Origin: Marsupella aquatica
Lineage: Eukaryota > Marchantiophyta
Reading direction: 5' to 3'
Length of the DNA stretch: 64,000 nt
Assembly (NCBI GenBank): GCA_973895155.1
Contig: OZ316891.1
Location: 17,918,001 to 17,982,000 of the forward strand
The translations under genes and the position numbers were made by a program. Shown here piece after piece: positions 1 to 11,682 of this stretch (position 1 is its first letter; the number at the start of each line of letters is the position of its first letter). The notes under the pieces were generated by a model. That model did not search any database, was not told where the DNA came from, and worked only from the letters and a program-made list of their open reading frames with translations.

Positions 1-900
1 ATGGATTTGTGAATGGCCAATTAGTTTGAAGAAGAGGATTTTAGGTTGTAGTTGGGCTTTGTGTTTTTGTTTTTGAATCTTAATTGGGTTCTAATTTAAC
101 AAAGGGTTTGAGTTTTAATTTGGGGTTTGGATTTAGAAAGGGTTTAGTTTAGGGAGGGTTGTGTTTCAATTGAAGGGGTTAATTTGGGTTTAGGTTTTAA
201 TGTAAGGGTTGGGTTTGACTTTTCACTGATTTCATATTTTTTGCTCTATACATATTTCAGTTTAGGGACATGGTTTTAATAGAGGGCTTTAAGTTAGGGT
301 CTAAGGTAGGGGTTTGGGTAAGGTTGTAATTGAGAAGTTTGGGTTAGGGTTTAGGGTAGGGGCTTGATTTTGGTTTAAGTTTAGGGGTTTGGGTTAGGTT
401 TAGGGTAGGGGCTTGATTTTGGTTTAAGTTTAGGGGTTTGGGTTAGGTTTTAAGTATAGGGGTTGGGTTCCATTTTAATTCTAAGTTGTGTTTCATTTTT
501 AATGTGGGGTTTGGGTTAGGATTTTTGGGTAAGGGTTTGATACATAATGAGGGAATATGGATAGGTAACTTAGGAGGGAGTTTGAGTTAGGGTTTAAGGT
601 AGGGGTTTGAGTAAGGTTTTAGCTGAGGGGTTTGGGTTAGGTATTGAATATAGGGGATCGATGGGTTCAATTATAATTCAGGCTTGTGTTTAATTTTTAA
701 TTTAGGGATTTGGGTTAGGGTTTAGGGTAAAGGCTTCATAGGTAATGAGGGAGTTTGAGTTAGGTTTTAGCTGAGGGATTTGGGTTAGGGTTTGAATGTA
801 GCAGTTGGGTTTTTAGCGTAGGGGTTTTGGTTAGCTAGGGCTTTGGGTAAGGGTTTTATATGTTCATGTTTAGGGTAGGTTTTTTTTCTAATTGAGGGTA
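1..900 (+). repeat. Degenerate telomere-like (TTTAGGG) G-rich tract
   Basis: The + strand is dominated by imperfect GGTTTAGGG, GGGTTAGGG and TTTGGGTTAGG units with variable spacing. This resembles a decayed Arabidopsis-type telomere repeat but is not a regular array. It lies directly upstream of the first exons of the SET-like gene, so it may be the 5' subterminal repeat region or promoter of the CACTA element rather than a real telomere remnant. No credible coding sequence is visible before about 922. Confidence 0.6.
341..439 (+). repeat. Two-copy 50-bp tandem repeat
   Basis: The 50-bp unit at 341-390 is repeated almost perfectly at 391-439, missing one base. It lies inside the G-rich telomere-like tract and shows recent local duplication there. 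Confidence 0.85.
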
Positions 901-921
901 TGCTTTCTTTATTTCATTAAC

Positions 922-2472
922 ATGAAGGGGTGGAACACTCTAGGAGTTACAGGGCACTTCCCCATCGTTTTGAGAGTTTTGGCTAATGCATATGCATTGC
1001 AAGAGCTTGGGCATCTGAAAGGTAAAGCTTGTTTTCCTGGCATTTTTTATTTGTACTGTAACTTGAGGGTCTATCATCCCTTTCTATAGTTTACCATAAG
1101 TCATTGCTTAATTCATTGTATATTTGCAGATTTCTCCCTCCTACTTCCAGATTGGGTTCATCAAGTTTGGACCAAAAGACCTATAGGCATTGCTGAGCCC
1201 GGGTCTCATAAAGGTATTTTTTCCTTTCATTTCAGTTTAATATGTCTACTTAGGGATTACAAATGATCGTTTTAGCTATTTGTTTACTAACTCGCTATTC
1301 CAAATCTTCCACTTGCCAGATGTCTTCATCCTCTACAACTTCCACCACATCAGACTCCTCCTCTGATGAGGACATAGATCCTCCTCCTCAGCCTGAAACA
1401 GCCGCTCGTCGACCTAGTGGTCTACCACGCCAACTTTGCAGTTGTAAAAAATGTGTGGGGATGGTTGTCCAGAAGTCATATGTATGTGCAGACCATATTT
1501 CTCGATATGGACAACATCGAGGTCTTACACCCGGAGCCTCTTCATCCCATACGGTGAGTTGTAAACTTACTATGGTTTATTTTTTATTCAATAAATATTG
1601 CTAGCATGATAAGTTGGGGAAGTTTACAATCACTTTGTTGGATTTGTTCCCTATAGGTATCTAATAGGCCTACACCCACGGCACCAGCACCCTATGTTCC
1701 CTCACAAGGAGTTCTAGATGCTATAGGCTCGGCCCTTTCACAAGCTTTCCGTTTGGTTGCAGCAGAGCGAAGTGGTGTTGGGACAGTTCAGGGTGATGGT
1801 ATTGTTACACGAGGGAAAAAACGGTCTAAAAGGCAACCTAGAGGGGAAGTTGATCAGTACACCTATAGGGTTGATGGTAGGTGGGGACCTTGTACATTCA
1901 CAGGGAAATGTGTTCCTATCATAAAGGATTGGAATCCTGATTGCCTTGGTTTGCCATGTGATATAACCTATGGTGAGGAAATAGAGGTTTGGGGAAGACA
2001 TTGGATTGTCAAAAGTTCTACACTAGGGGAGAGACATGGGTATGGAATTTTTTCTTGCCAGGACATCATTGTGGATGATATGGGTGGAAAAGGGCACTCT
2101 CAAGATGGACCAACGTTGTTCCCATATGGTGGACCCATTTACAAGCGAAGACATTGGAATATGCTCCTTGTACAACACCCTGAGTGGAAGACTTATGCAT
2201 TGGACATGGATACTTTTGATGGTTGCACTAGGAAGTATAGTGAACAACGTATAATTGATGGTGATCCCATCCGTAGTGGAAATATAGCCGGTTTCATTAA
2301 CAGTACTATGGGGACCCAGCCTAAGCGTAGGAAAAACTGTGAATGGGTTTTTGTTGATGGTCCCCCTCCAGCATCATATGGGCAGAGATATCATCATGAC
2401 CATTGTCTAGTTGTAGCTACCAGGACCATCAAGGCCGGAGAGGAGTTGTTTACACATTATGAGTGGGATTAG
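922..2472 (+). CDS. SET-domain-like protein carried by the CACTA element
   Basis: Probable exons are 922-1021, 1130-1213, 1320-1553 and 1657-2472. The 1553/1657 junction is GT-AG and in phase; the junctions into 1320 are less certain because phases do not match simply. The second half has a run of residues resembling the end of a SET domain: GNIAGFINS, then KNCEWVF, then a final TIKAGEELFTHYEWD that matches the NH/NC and GEEL-Y core seen in SET methyltransferases. A Ser/Asp-rich linker (about 1320-1400) and a CxxC (CSCKKC) precede it. The gene lies just before tnp2 on the same strand. Whether it is an active lysine methyltransferase cannot be told; the pre- and post-SET cysteines are not obvious. 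Confidence 0.55.
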
Positions 2473-2668
2473 GCTTATTTTAGGGATATGTATTATTTAT
2501 ATGTTCCTTCATGCTTTGTGAACATATATTTTGTAAGTTAGGGTTTACACCCTAAACCTATGATGTTCTTTCACATTGTATGTTAATAATATGTGTCGAT
2601 ATTGTTTTTGTCTTATGAGGGATTTAATTTGGAGTTTGATTGTGAATGCTTTATTGTATTGTCCATAG

Positions 2669-5600
2669 AATGTGCGACCTAGCCAAGATATGTTGCCAAG
2701 GAGGTTGAGAGCTACATATGAAGAAATGGGCATGCCACAAGACGAAGTCACATCATCAACAGATTCTTCATCCAATGACAGTGACAATGAGCATTTGGAC
2801 GAAGGGGCACCTAGGACAGATTTTGAGGTCATGCAGGACCAGGAGACAGCCATGGATGACTTCATGACAGATTGGTTTGGTGTGGACGCCCGTGTGGACG
2901 TTGATGGTGAAGGACGTGGACCACCCAATGAAGGAGCTCCTCCACCAAATGCTGCACATGACCCTCGACCTCAACATACACCAGAAGGTCAACAACAATG
3001 GGAAGAAGCGGAGGCACATGCTAGAACACCTATTTATGGGGGTGCTCGTTTGAATAGACTCTCTGCCATCTTGGCATTGATGAATCTTCAGGCAAAACAC
3101 AAGGCAAGCAATGCCCTTCTATCGGATTTGTTTGCAATTTGCCATGACCTCATGTTACCTAGTGACAATGTATTTCCAGGAACTTGGAAGGAGGCAAAGA
3201 GAGTTCTATCATCCATTGGTATGGAATATCATATCATTCATGCTTGTATGAATGACTGCATCCTATATCATGAGACCAATGCCAACATAACTGAGTGTCC
3301 AATTTGTCATGAGCCTCGATATGACAACAACATGTTGACGGAAAAGGTGCCCAGGAAAGCTGTCCGTTGGTTTCCCATTATTCCTCGATTGTTGCATATG
3401 TATCGATGTTCTGACTTGGCAGAATTGATGGTATGGCATAAGACACATCGATCAGAGGCCGGTGTCATGTGGTTGCCAGTTGACTCCCCTGCTCACAAGC
3501 ATGTGGAGGCACAATGACCAGAGTTTGCACATGACCCTCGTCATGTGAGGTTGGATTGGCATCGGATGGGGTCAGTCCACACTCCCTTGGTGGGAAAGGA
3601 CGCCCAACATCAGTTTGGCCGGTGGTTGTTATGAATTACAATCTTCCACCATGGTTGTCCATGAAAAAGGGCTTCTTATTGCTTCATTGATTATCCCAGG
3701 TCCATCTAAGGTAAAAAACATGGACACCTATTTGGCACTATTGGTTGGGGAACTCCAAAAATTATGGGACGGTGTGTGGGCCTATGATGGTCGAAAAACT
3801 ACAGGGGGATTACCACGTGTCTTCAAATTGAAGGGAATCAATATGTGGACCATGCATGACTATCCTAGTAAGGGGTATGGATTGGTGTTTTTTTATGTAA
3901 TAGAGAGTTTGTTTTAAAAGAAGTCCCTCATATTTATGTATGTACATGAACTTTTTACATCCTTTGACTCTAATTGAGAAAGTTATTTTGGTTTGGGTTT
4001 GTTGCAGGGTTTGGGTTTGTTTCAGGGTTACAAACTCAAGGGTATAAGGCATGCTCCACTTGTGGTCCAAGCCTTGAAGATATGGCCAAGTACTCAAGAT
4101 GGCTTCGCAAGATAATCTACCTTGGGCATACCAAGTTTCTTCCACTTGGACATGAGATGAGGTCTGACCCCCTTCTATTTTCAGACTTTGACATGATCAA
4201 TGGTGATGAGCGTGACATACCTAAGCGTACATCCTTTGCACATTGGAAATCCATAGCTGATAGGGTGGCAGACCCTAACGACCCCATGACATTTGATGGA
4301 AGTGGGTTGACGAGGTGGAGTATACTAGCAACATTGCCGTATTGGCCAGAGTTGAAGATTCATCATTTGTTAGACCCCATGCATATAGAGGGAAACGTTG
4401 GGAAGGCTTTGATCAAGCATTTTTATGGAGAAAAGGACCATAATTTTAGGGAGGCATGCCAGGGTCTAGAACGACATCCAGATGTATGGATAACAGTTGA
4501 TGCATCAACAGGGATGGAACACCGTCCTTCAGCTCCTTGGGTTTTGAGTGTTGGTGAAAGAAGAGAGTTTCGACAACGCATAGGTCAGATGCGGTTTCCT
4601 ACAGGCTATGGTGCCAATCTCCGGAAAGCTTTTGGGATGGAGGACAATCATAAGTGGCCAATGTATTTGAAGACACATGACTATCACCGTTTACTACAAC
4701 ATATACTTCCTGTGGCAATCATAGGCTTGGGCAGTGAAGAAATGCAAGACGCCCTATGGTCATTGGGCACTTTGTTGAGATGGATATGCTCAAAGGAAAT
4801 ATATGAAGAAGAGATCCCACGGATGGAGGTATTGGCAGCAGAGGTAGTGTGCAAGTTAGAGAAGGCCCTCCCTCCTTCCTTCTTTGATTGTCAAGTACAT
4901 TTACTTGTTCATCTTGTGAGGGAGGTTGCCATTGCTGGTCCAGTGCATTGTTGTTGGATGTATTGGTTGCAAGGTATATGGCTGTGTTAAAGGCTTATGT
5001 ACGGAATCGTGCACGAGTGGAGGGGAGCATGGCAACAGGATACTTGGCAGCTGAGAGTATGTTCTATTGCAGCAACATCTTAGCCACCATTGATCCTAGT
5101 TGTCCACACAGTTGGATGGAAGAGAGAGAAATGGAGGAGGATCGTTTAACAGGAGCCAAAAAAACACGCTTACTAACCGGAGTGGAGTTGACACAGATGA
5201 CTACTTTCATGTTGAGTAATAGTACTGTGATGGAAGAATGGAGAGAGTTTTATGAGGATGCAAAGAGGGAGAGTCGTCGTCCAAGGATTTTTCCAAAGTT
5301 CCTTGAGTATATGAGGGAGAAAGTACTTCAGTTGGATGCTATGGTGGCCCAAGGTGAGAGTGTATCACATTTTCCAGATATGACTCCTGAGGTTCGAACA
5401 ATTGTTCATGGCCCTTTGAGACTTGTTCAGACCAGAACAACAATGTGGACACAAGGGAGACATTTCAGGATTTCTGACCTTGATGAGAAGAGGGGTAGAA
5501 CTTTTGACTGTGGAGTTCAAGGGCAGTTCATGCAGGATTCACAAAGTAGCGGCCATGACACCAATGTCATCCGAGATGTGGTGCCTCACTATGGGAAGAT

Positions 5601-5955
5601 AGAGGAGATCTTGATTGTATCCTATGATGCGGATACAAAATTTGAAGAGTATGTCTTCAAGTGTAAGTGGTTCAAAATTCACTTGGTTGGTGAGAATCGC
5701 ACAGTACTTCTTGATGATTGTGGGTTTACTCGACTGAAGACATCGGCAACTAGCTTTCAACCATCTCATTGGCAAACATCTGAACCGTTTACATTCCCAA
5801 GTCACCTTGAGCAGTGTTTCTATATTCCGTACCCACCAGACCCAGAGGAGTGGTCAGTTGTTATACCGTATGTGCCACAATCTCGTTCCATTATCTCAGA
5901 AAAACCTGAAGTTATTATTGTGTCAAATGGAGGAGAGGATGAGGACCAAGTTTGA
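2669..5955 (+). pseudogene. CACTA transposase tnp2 with DUF4218 and DUF4216 regions, disrupted
   Basis: The first segment (2669-3517) has the tnp2 hallmarks CMNDCILYH, CPICHEPRY, then VPRKAVRWFPIIPRL and WLPVDSPAHKH. Later segments have LDPMHIEGNVGKALIKH (about 4370-4430), the DUF4218 signature PPSFFDCQVHLLVHL..GPVH (about 4870-4950) and DUF4216-type KFEEYVFKCKWFKIH (about 5640-5690). The frame is broken by TGA at 3515-3517 (the family usually has Trp there), by a one-base shift near 3680 and by another near 4965. An intron probably lies around 3870-4010. tnp2 proteins cut and move CACTA elements; this copy cannot make one intact protein as written. Family assignment is secure; exon ends are approximate. 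Confidence 0.88.
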
Positions 5956-6012
5956 TGCATCACTAGTAGTAAAACTTGTTGTGAGCGTATAATTGTGATT
6001 ATATTAACTATC

Positions 6013-6154
6013 TGTTGTAACTCATACTTGAGTTAAGTCTACCTTTGGGATAACTACCTATGTAACTACCCTAACTACTTAGGCCGTAGCCACATGTACA
6101 TATTCTACCAAGAGTAAAGATGGAACCAACTCTTTGTCTCATTATCCTACAACA
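6013..6154 (+). repeat. 5' LTR (142 bp)
   Basis: Starts TGTTGTAACTC and ends CCTACAACA, the usual TG...CA boundaries within short inverted ends. It is preceded by the target duplication CTATC at 6008-6012. Confidence 0.93.
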
Positions 6155-6175
6155 CGTTATCAGCACGACTCTACG
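6155..6175 (+). other. Primer-binding site candidate
   Basis: CGTTATCAGCACGACTC directly follows the 5' LTR. This TTATCAGCACGA sequence is the kind used by Copia-type elements that prime from an internal part of initiator methionine tRNA. The match is from recall and was not aligned to a tRNA here. Confidence 0.6.
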
Positions 6176-8589
6176 AGGCTGAGCGGAGCTAGGCCATGAA
6201 ATTTTTTTAAGAAGAAGGGCGAATTGAACAACGAAAAGAAGAAGACATTGATAATCTCATAAGGATCAAAGCAGGATTAAGAAAGACCGAGTAAGGCAGA
6301 TCCGGGAAAGAGGACCGAAGGCAACCATTCGACAACTGTGAGCACTTTCAGAAATAAAATTTTTAACAAGGACATTGACGAATCAATGAAAGAAGCGCAA
6401 CATCGTTCGAAGACGATAAGGACAACCTCAGACTGGCTGAATTTTTATTTTTTTAGGCCATGACTGATTCACTCTAAGACCTGAAGAGGCCGAGCCATGA
6501 CGGAGCTTTGTTAGAGGGGCAGAGAGAGGTATGAACGAATTTGGCGATGTATCGCTGGAAAAAGCTGAATGAACGAGAGAGAGATGGCGGAATTAAGGAT
6601 TGTGATGTGATGGATAAAGAATTGCGTCATAGCGTGCACAAAATTTGCGGATGAGAGAGTCCTATAGTGATGCGAGGTGAGGTCATGTCAATCAAGGAAA
6701 AAGGGATTGTTATCTCTGAAGGCGGAAGCGGCTAGCTAAAGAAGCCGAAGAGTTTTCATCAGATTCTACTAATTCCCTATCTCCACATCGGCATTCTTTT
6801 CATGTGCATCCATGTGCACAATGTGGGCCTGGCGATGGTGAACTGAACCTTCAAAGTTTTTCCCGCGTTCCGAGGATTATGAACCGAATGGATTGTTTTC
6901 ACAAACGCAAGTGAACGCCCTGCTTGATCTGACCTAAAGGAATGACAAAATCATACGCACTGGCTGAGATTCAAAGCGTATTCCAATGAATTTCGAAGAA
7001 GGAAGAACGACAAAGGCGCTTTGATGAAAGAGAATTCTCCTTTTGAAATTGACCAGACGACCCAATCTTGAACAAGGGCCCTCACACAGAGCAAGACTTA
7101 CCGACCGGGCCACCGACTACCTTGAAGTCCACCTGATTCAGAGACACACAAAACTAACTACAGAGAAGAAGGATCGGACCCAGATACAATTTGGCACACA
7201 ATGATAAGGACAGGGGAGAAGGAGGCCCGAGTCATTCGAGTACGATACCGCATCCAGAACGATACAAGTGCTGTATCGATTTTGGCAATAAGGATAACAA
7301 GGCAGTGACATCGACGGCATTTAGCATGAAATATCGAGGAGGCCCCAGAGATAAGAACCAGAATGTCACATCATAGGTAGAGAAGACGGCACAATTCACG
7401 GGACACAAACAGACCACCACAGAGCGAAATAGTGATGCGATGTGGAGGCGTTGAAATTCGGAAATGAATATGAAGGAATGCAGCAAGAAGTGACCAGAGG
7501 GAAGGAATGAAGGAAGGAACCATGCCACAATAAGCGAGTGAAGCAGAAGATTCAGAGGATTTCCCCTTGTCGAAGGAAGGATTGGGACCAATAACAGAAG
7601 ATAAGAGAGAGCGCAAACCGGAGAATTATACTGTCGACAACCATGACCAGGCGCAGATGGAGTGAAGGACGATAGATAGAGCAAAGGACCACAAAGAAAG
7701 AAGGCATACTTGACGTTTAGAGAGCACGAAGGGAATGCCTACAGCTGACGAACAAATCTCGCAACAAAGAACTTCAAAACTTTGAGAAAACATCGAGAAC
7801 ATACCGCTAAGTGCAAACCCTCCTTAATTGCAAAATCCGTCAAATAGATTTGCGTATACAAAGAACAATGTGCACTGAACCAGGGAAACACACATACTAA
7901 GAACGGGGACAAAATGGCATTAAAATGAAAGATATCTATTGGGAATATTACCATATAAGAATTGCCATTCACAAATTAAGGGGGAGAATTGTTTTTCCCA
8001 ACGTGCCTATTGCATTTAAAAGCTGCCTATGGCACTTAAAAGTTAAGCTCCGTGCCTACTACACATGGAAGCAAATGAGTGCCTACTGCACATGGAAGTA
8101 AATGACAAATTGAGGGGGAGACATCAAGTAAGACTTGACATCAAGCAATGTAACCCATGGGATGTGCCTATTGCACAAGTGCCTATTGCACAAGTGCCTT
8201 TCGCACCAACGAATACCTAAAAATGGAACTCTATTCCATGCATATGGCAAATCATGAAATCTAAGGAATTTTTATAAATGATTGAACATGGTGTTAACAC
8301 AATCACTTACCAATACTTGATGAGGTATACTGGATATTAAAGTACCATATGATAATATGAGGTACAGTACTAGGTCATAAGGTACCATAAGGTGAGACAT
8401 GGCATGGTAAGGCACCATAAGAGATGGTGCGCCATACCCCAATATGATAACCCTATGTTGTGGATATGGTACGTGATGTGGTGCAAATAGGTTATACCCA
8501 CACCAAATCTAGGGTTGGACACCCAATCCAATTCCAAGGCCATGGATTACACCATCTCATCTTCATTTTGTACTAATACTTTGCTTTGT
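6176..8589 (+). other. Internal region of the non-autonomous LTR element, no gene recognised
   Basis: About 2.4 kb between the primer site and the nested E2 element. Short ORFs on both strands show no recognisable family. Near 7978-8220 there are repeated GTGCCTATTGCAC-like phrases and two GGGGGAG purine tracts (about 7980 and 8113) resembling the 3' part of Copia-type elements, so this may contain remnants of a larger parent. No gag or pol motifs were found. Confidence 0.6.
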
Positions 8590-8618
8590 CATGAACACGA
8601 TTTCGGACCGACCGAGAA
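8590..8618 (+). repeat. E2 left terminal inverted repeat
   Basis: Begins CATGAACACGATTTCGG and matches the reverse complement of 20211-20239 at 27 of 29 positions. A second copy of the TCTCGTTTAG phrase lies just inside both ends. Confidence 0.9.
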
Positions 8619-8860
8619 GTGTGTCGGAGTTCTCGTTTAGCCCGATCCCGTTTTTTTTCTAAGGCAATGCAATGACCGATAAAACTGGCAAAAACTCTCC
8701 GAAACGCCACTTTCCTCCATTGCATCGCCGCGGGAATGTAGGGAGCGATACGTGCATCGGGTTTTACATTCCGTCAGTGAAAAAGTCCGAACTGCGAGTA
8801 ACTTGGTTCGAACCGCGTAATCCAGGAATGACCACGCACTAACCCAGGTAAAAGGGGAAC

Positions 8861-8914
8861 TTAACCATGGTTAAGGGGAAATTAACCATGGTTTAGAGCG
8901 TCTCCTATATAAAG
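8861..8914 (+). promoter_or_regulatory. E2 left promoter: twin palindromes and TATA box
   Basis: TATATAAAG lies at 8906-8914. Directly upstream are two copies of a palindrome, TTAACCATGGTTAA (8861-8874) and TTAACCATGGTTTA (8882-8895), spaced 21 bp (two helical turns), which look like operator-type protein sites. Transcription would start near 8940 and run rightward through the + strand genes of E2. Confidence 0.65.
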
Positions 8915-9040
8915 AGGAGCGGGCTGCCCATAAAACGTTTTCTTTCGCCAGAGCAAATATCTCCTGACTGAGAGCGAATACCAAACTCCCATCAAGTCTT
9001 ACATTCCTCCCAAGCGATTCGACTCTTTCTACCGAAAACC

Positions 9041-9374
9041 CGATAAATTTATCGGAACAGCCATTCCTGTTCAAGTTCTCCATGTAAGACTAACTAGTCA
9101 TTTAGTGTAAAATGTCCAGATCCGAGCGGACTGCGATAAATTTATCGCATTTTGCATTCCTCTGTTGCAATCATTTGATCCAGTGTGTTTAGAGAGGTGT
9201 TGCCTTCATTCCGTTAAATTTATCGGAGTCTCCATTCCTTTCATGGAAAGAGGAGTAATTGAGAATTCGATAAATTTATCGGAGTTGTCATTTTTGTGAA
9301 AGATTGAATTCAGGGCTTAGGTGTTTGAGGAAGTCATATTTTCAATTCGAATGCGGAGTGCGATAAACTTATCG
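9041..9374 (+). promoter_or_regulatory. Cluster of E2 palindromic motifs in the left leader
   Basis: Motif copies occur at 9041-9054, 9134-9147, about 9211-9224 (CGTTAAATTTATCG), 9268-9281 and 9361-9374. Four of the five are followed 7 nt later by CATTCC or CATTTT. They lie between the TATA box and the first ORF, so they would be in the 5' leader or a leader intron (a possible acceptor, TTGCAG, ends at 9437). Confidence 0.8.
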
Positions 9375-9508
9375 CATCCTCCTGTGAGAATCATTTTCCT
9401 TTGTTTTGTTTGGAGACTCATCTTCATCTCTGATGTTGCAGTGTTGCCGGGTTTAGGAGGCACAACGGAAGGTCGATTGCACTCCGTGGACAACAGGTAT
9501 TGTGACAA

Positions 9509-9838
9509 ATGGCTGTCTTCCTTGAAAATCGTGTCAAACGTGCACGCCGGTTGTACAAGAGACTCGTGCGACTCAAAGTTCTCCCCATCGGTATAGGAGC
9601 ATTGTGGATGGGTGGTACTGATCCTGGAGATAGGCAGAATCCTCTCCGCATTGAATTCTGCGGAATGAATGATGCAGGAGTTCCAATTTGTTCGAGGTTG
9701 ATGTTAATGGCGTGTTTACATTCTTTGGAGTTTTCTTGTAACTATTGTTGTCGTCGTCTTGATAACAAGTACCACAAACAGGCTCACTTCTGTTGTAAGA
9801 TTTGGAACGAAGACCCTTGGGTGAACCTTTCACGATGA
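9509..9838 (+). CDS. Small Cys-rich protein of E2, unknown function
   Basis: A 109-codon ORF and the first substantial ATG after the left leader. The N-terminus is basic (KRARRLYKRLVRLK). The C-terminal half has CxxCC, then HxxxHFCC, a pattern that might bind zinc. I do not recognise a family. It could be one exon of a longer gene with the F-box-like ORF that follows at 10027. Confidence 0.4.
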   Translation: MAVFLENRVKRARRLYKRLVRLKVLPIGIGALWMGGTDPGDRQNPLRIEFCGMNDAGVPICSRLMLMACLHSLEFSCNYCCRRLDNKYHKQAHFCCKIWNEDPWVNLSR

Positions 9839-10026
9839 GTGTTTCGACCTTTTCATTGAGGCGCATCTTGGAAGGACATATTTAAATAAACAAGTCCTAC
9901 CCTTGCGCAGCGAATATAATACGTCATGAGTCCTAATCGTTAAACTGTCGTGCAGGGTTGGTACTGTGTTTGGTTACACCTGGTGATTGAAGGTATTTTT
10001 ATTGGTGGTTTTGGTAGCTCTGCTTC

Positions 10027-10575
10027 ATGGCTGCATCGGAGAATCTAATCGTTGCAAAGATGGGATCCGTTTTAGCCCACGAGCGTAGGAAATATATTCG
10101 AGGAAAAGTGCCCGGTGTGGAATGCGGAAGTTTTTTGAATGGACTTCCCGATGAACTCGTTGAATCTCACATTTGGCCCCTCCTAGCATTGTCTTGCACA
10201 CAAGATGAAAACCTTGGCCTTGACCTAAAACTTCTACCAGAAGAACGACTAACTCGAATGAGAACAATCATTTGTCTTGGAGCCACCTCGAAGAAATGGA
10301 ACCATCTTGTTGTTGGTACACGATTTTGGGCGCTATTGAAATATGCAGTCCGTGAGATCAATGACATAAACAAAATGCTCGCAAGCATTCCTAATGCCGT
10401 CCTTCTCTCAAACCTACATATTGCTAGGGTCTTCCGAGAGGAAACTCATTTCCTCCCTCCCATAGATATGCTTGGGTGCTTCTCGTATGACCGATTAGAT
10501 GTGTTTCTTAGAGTTTGGGTGAATCTTGGAGAAAGCGGGAAGCGGACAATTCTTGCATGGCATGGACGAGTCTGA
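10027..10575 (+). CDS. F-box-like protein of E2
   Basis: A 182-codon ORF. Residues about 36-110 fit an F-box-like helix bundle: LPDELVESHIWPLL, a variable loop, then CLGATSKKWNHLVVGTRFW. F-box proteins recruit targets to SCF ubiquitin ligases through SKP1. Here the resemblance rests on the LPDEL start and the SKKWN..V...FW end, and a variable insertion separates them. No repeat domain (LRR, Kelch) follows, so the target-binding part is either short or in another exon. A motif copy lies 27 bp downstream (10602-10615). Confidence 0.45.
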   Translation: MAASENLIVAKMGSVLAHERRKYIRGKVPGVECGSFLNGLPDELVESHIWPLLALSCTQDENLGLDLKLLPEERLTRMRTIICLGATSKKWNHLVVGTRFWALLKYAVREINDINKMLASIPNAVLLSNLHIARVFREETHFLPPIDMLGCFSYDRLDVFLRVWVNLGESGKRTILAWHGRV

Positions 10576-10867
10576 GTGGATGAGGCATTGCAGCGAACAT
10601 CCGATAAATTTATCGCACTCCTCATTCCTCTAGTCGATTTTGGGTGCTTGTAAAGAAACACTTTGAATATAATTGACTCTGCCTCCCCTGACTTCGGGTT
10701 GTGTGGTCCAGAGTGTATTTTTTTGCGCCTCTTCGGACGATTAGCTGACAAGTGCATTGGCTTCACAGCCCGTTATACAAGGTACTGTAAAGTTGGATGA
10801 AACTTGTAGAATTGTAATTAGTATGTTCTCCAAAATTTATTCCTGATTTCTATTCGGTGATCAGGCC

Positions 10868-11585
10868 ATGCTCGAGCGACGCATTTTTGTACCCTTCCCG
10901 GATCCTCCAGAATGGGGGAATGGAGCCATGCTGGACCAGCTAAGGAGGCTGGATGAGTCACTAATTTTAAAGATATGTAGGCTGGTAGTAAAACCGTTTT
11001 ACCATAACGCATTTCACTTCTACGTAGATCAGGTAGGGGGAGAAATTTATATTCGGTGGGATAGATATGTTGGATTTTCTAAAAGAGTTATCCTACTCTT
11101 TCTGAAAATTGGTGCAGTAAGACGTTTTATACTCCACTGCTGTCATGTTGTGAAGGGCAATCCTGCTTATGAGCCAGAATTCTATGCCGACAACAGACGT
11201 AGAGCATTCGATGAGATTCAGGATGTGATTGACGAGCTAGACAATCCTCTTGCCACCGAGTTTTTTATTGACACTGGTGGGAAACTATATTCATACAAGA
11301 TTCGTCAACTCCCCCCCCGGCCAGCCGGTCCGTGGGCTCTTTAACTTGATCTATGTAAGTTGCCTGTGGACGAACGTCCTTGCCAATGGTGAGATCTGTC
11401 CATGTTGCACAAATGCTTGTTGTGACATTCCGTCACGCCGATATTCAGTAGCAATAGTGAATCCTGAGACTGGTGAAGTTGATTTCCATTGGCTGTGGGC
11501 TTATGATCATCGCGTCACTCATATTCCCCAATGGCCCAAGAAGCGGATCGAACGCTTTGCTCTGGCGAGGTTCAACTATGATTAG
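10868..11585 (+). pseudogene. Unknown E2 protein with a frameshift at a C8 tract
   Basis: A possible exon begins after TGATCAG near 10865. The first frame (10868-11344) encodes about 158 residues (FPDPPEWGNG, then ILKICRLVVKPFYHNAF). At the run of eight C residues near 11311-11318 the frame changes, and the + frame ending at 11585 continues with a Cys-rich stretch (CPCCTNACCDIP) and HIPQWPKKRIERFALARF. A one-base change in the C run would join them; a GTAAGT nearby (about 11355) is an alternative intron explanation. I do not recognise the family. Confidence 0.45.
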
Positions 11586-11682
11586 GGTTTAGGTTTAGGG
11601 GTTAAGGTTTTGGATTTAGGGTTCCGTAGCTGATTCTTCGACCTGTACACTCGGCCGTCAATTTAAAGAAGGCTCACTTTTG

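Noticed and set aside
1-900. True chromosome end
   Set aside because: Units are irregular, interrupted and followed by genes in both sequence and composition; no clean array.
7232-7684. 150-codon - strand ORF in the LTR element as a gag gene
   Set aside because: Hydrophobic, Ser/Leu/Phe-rich without CCHC or capsid-like pattern; wrong strand relative to the LTR element.
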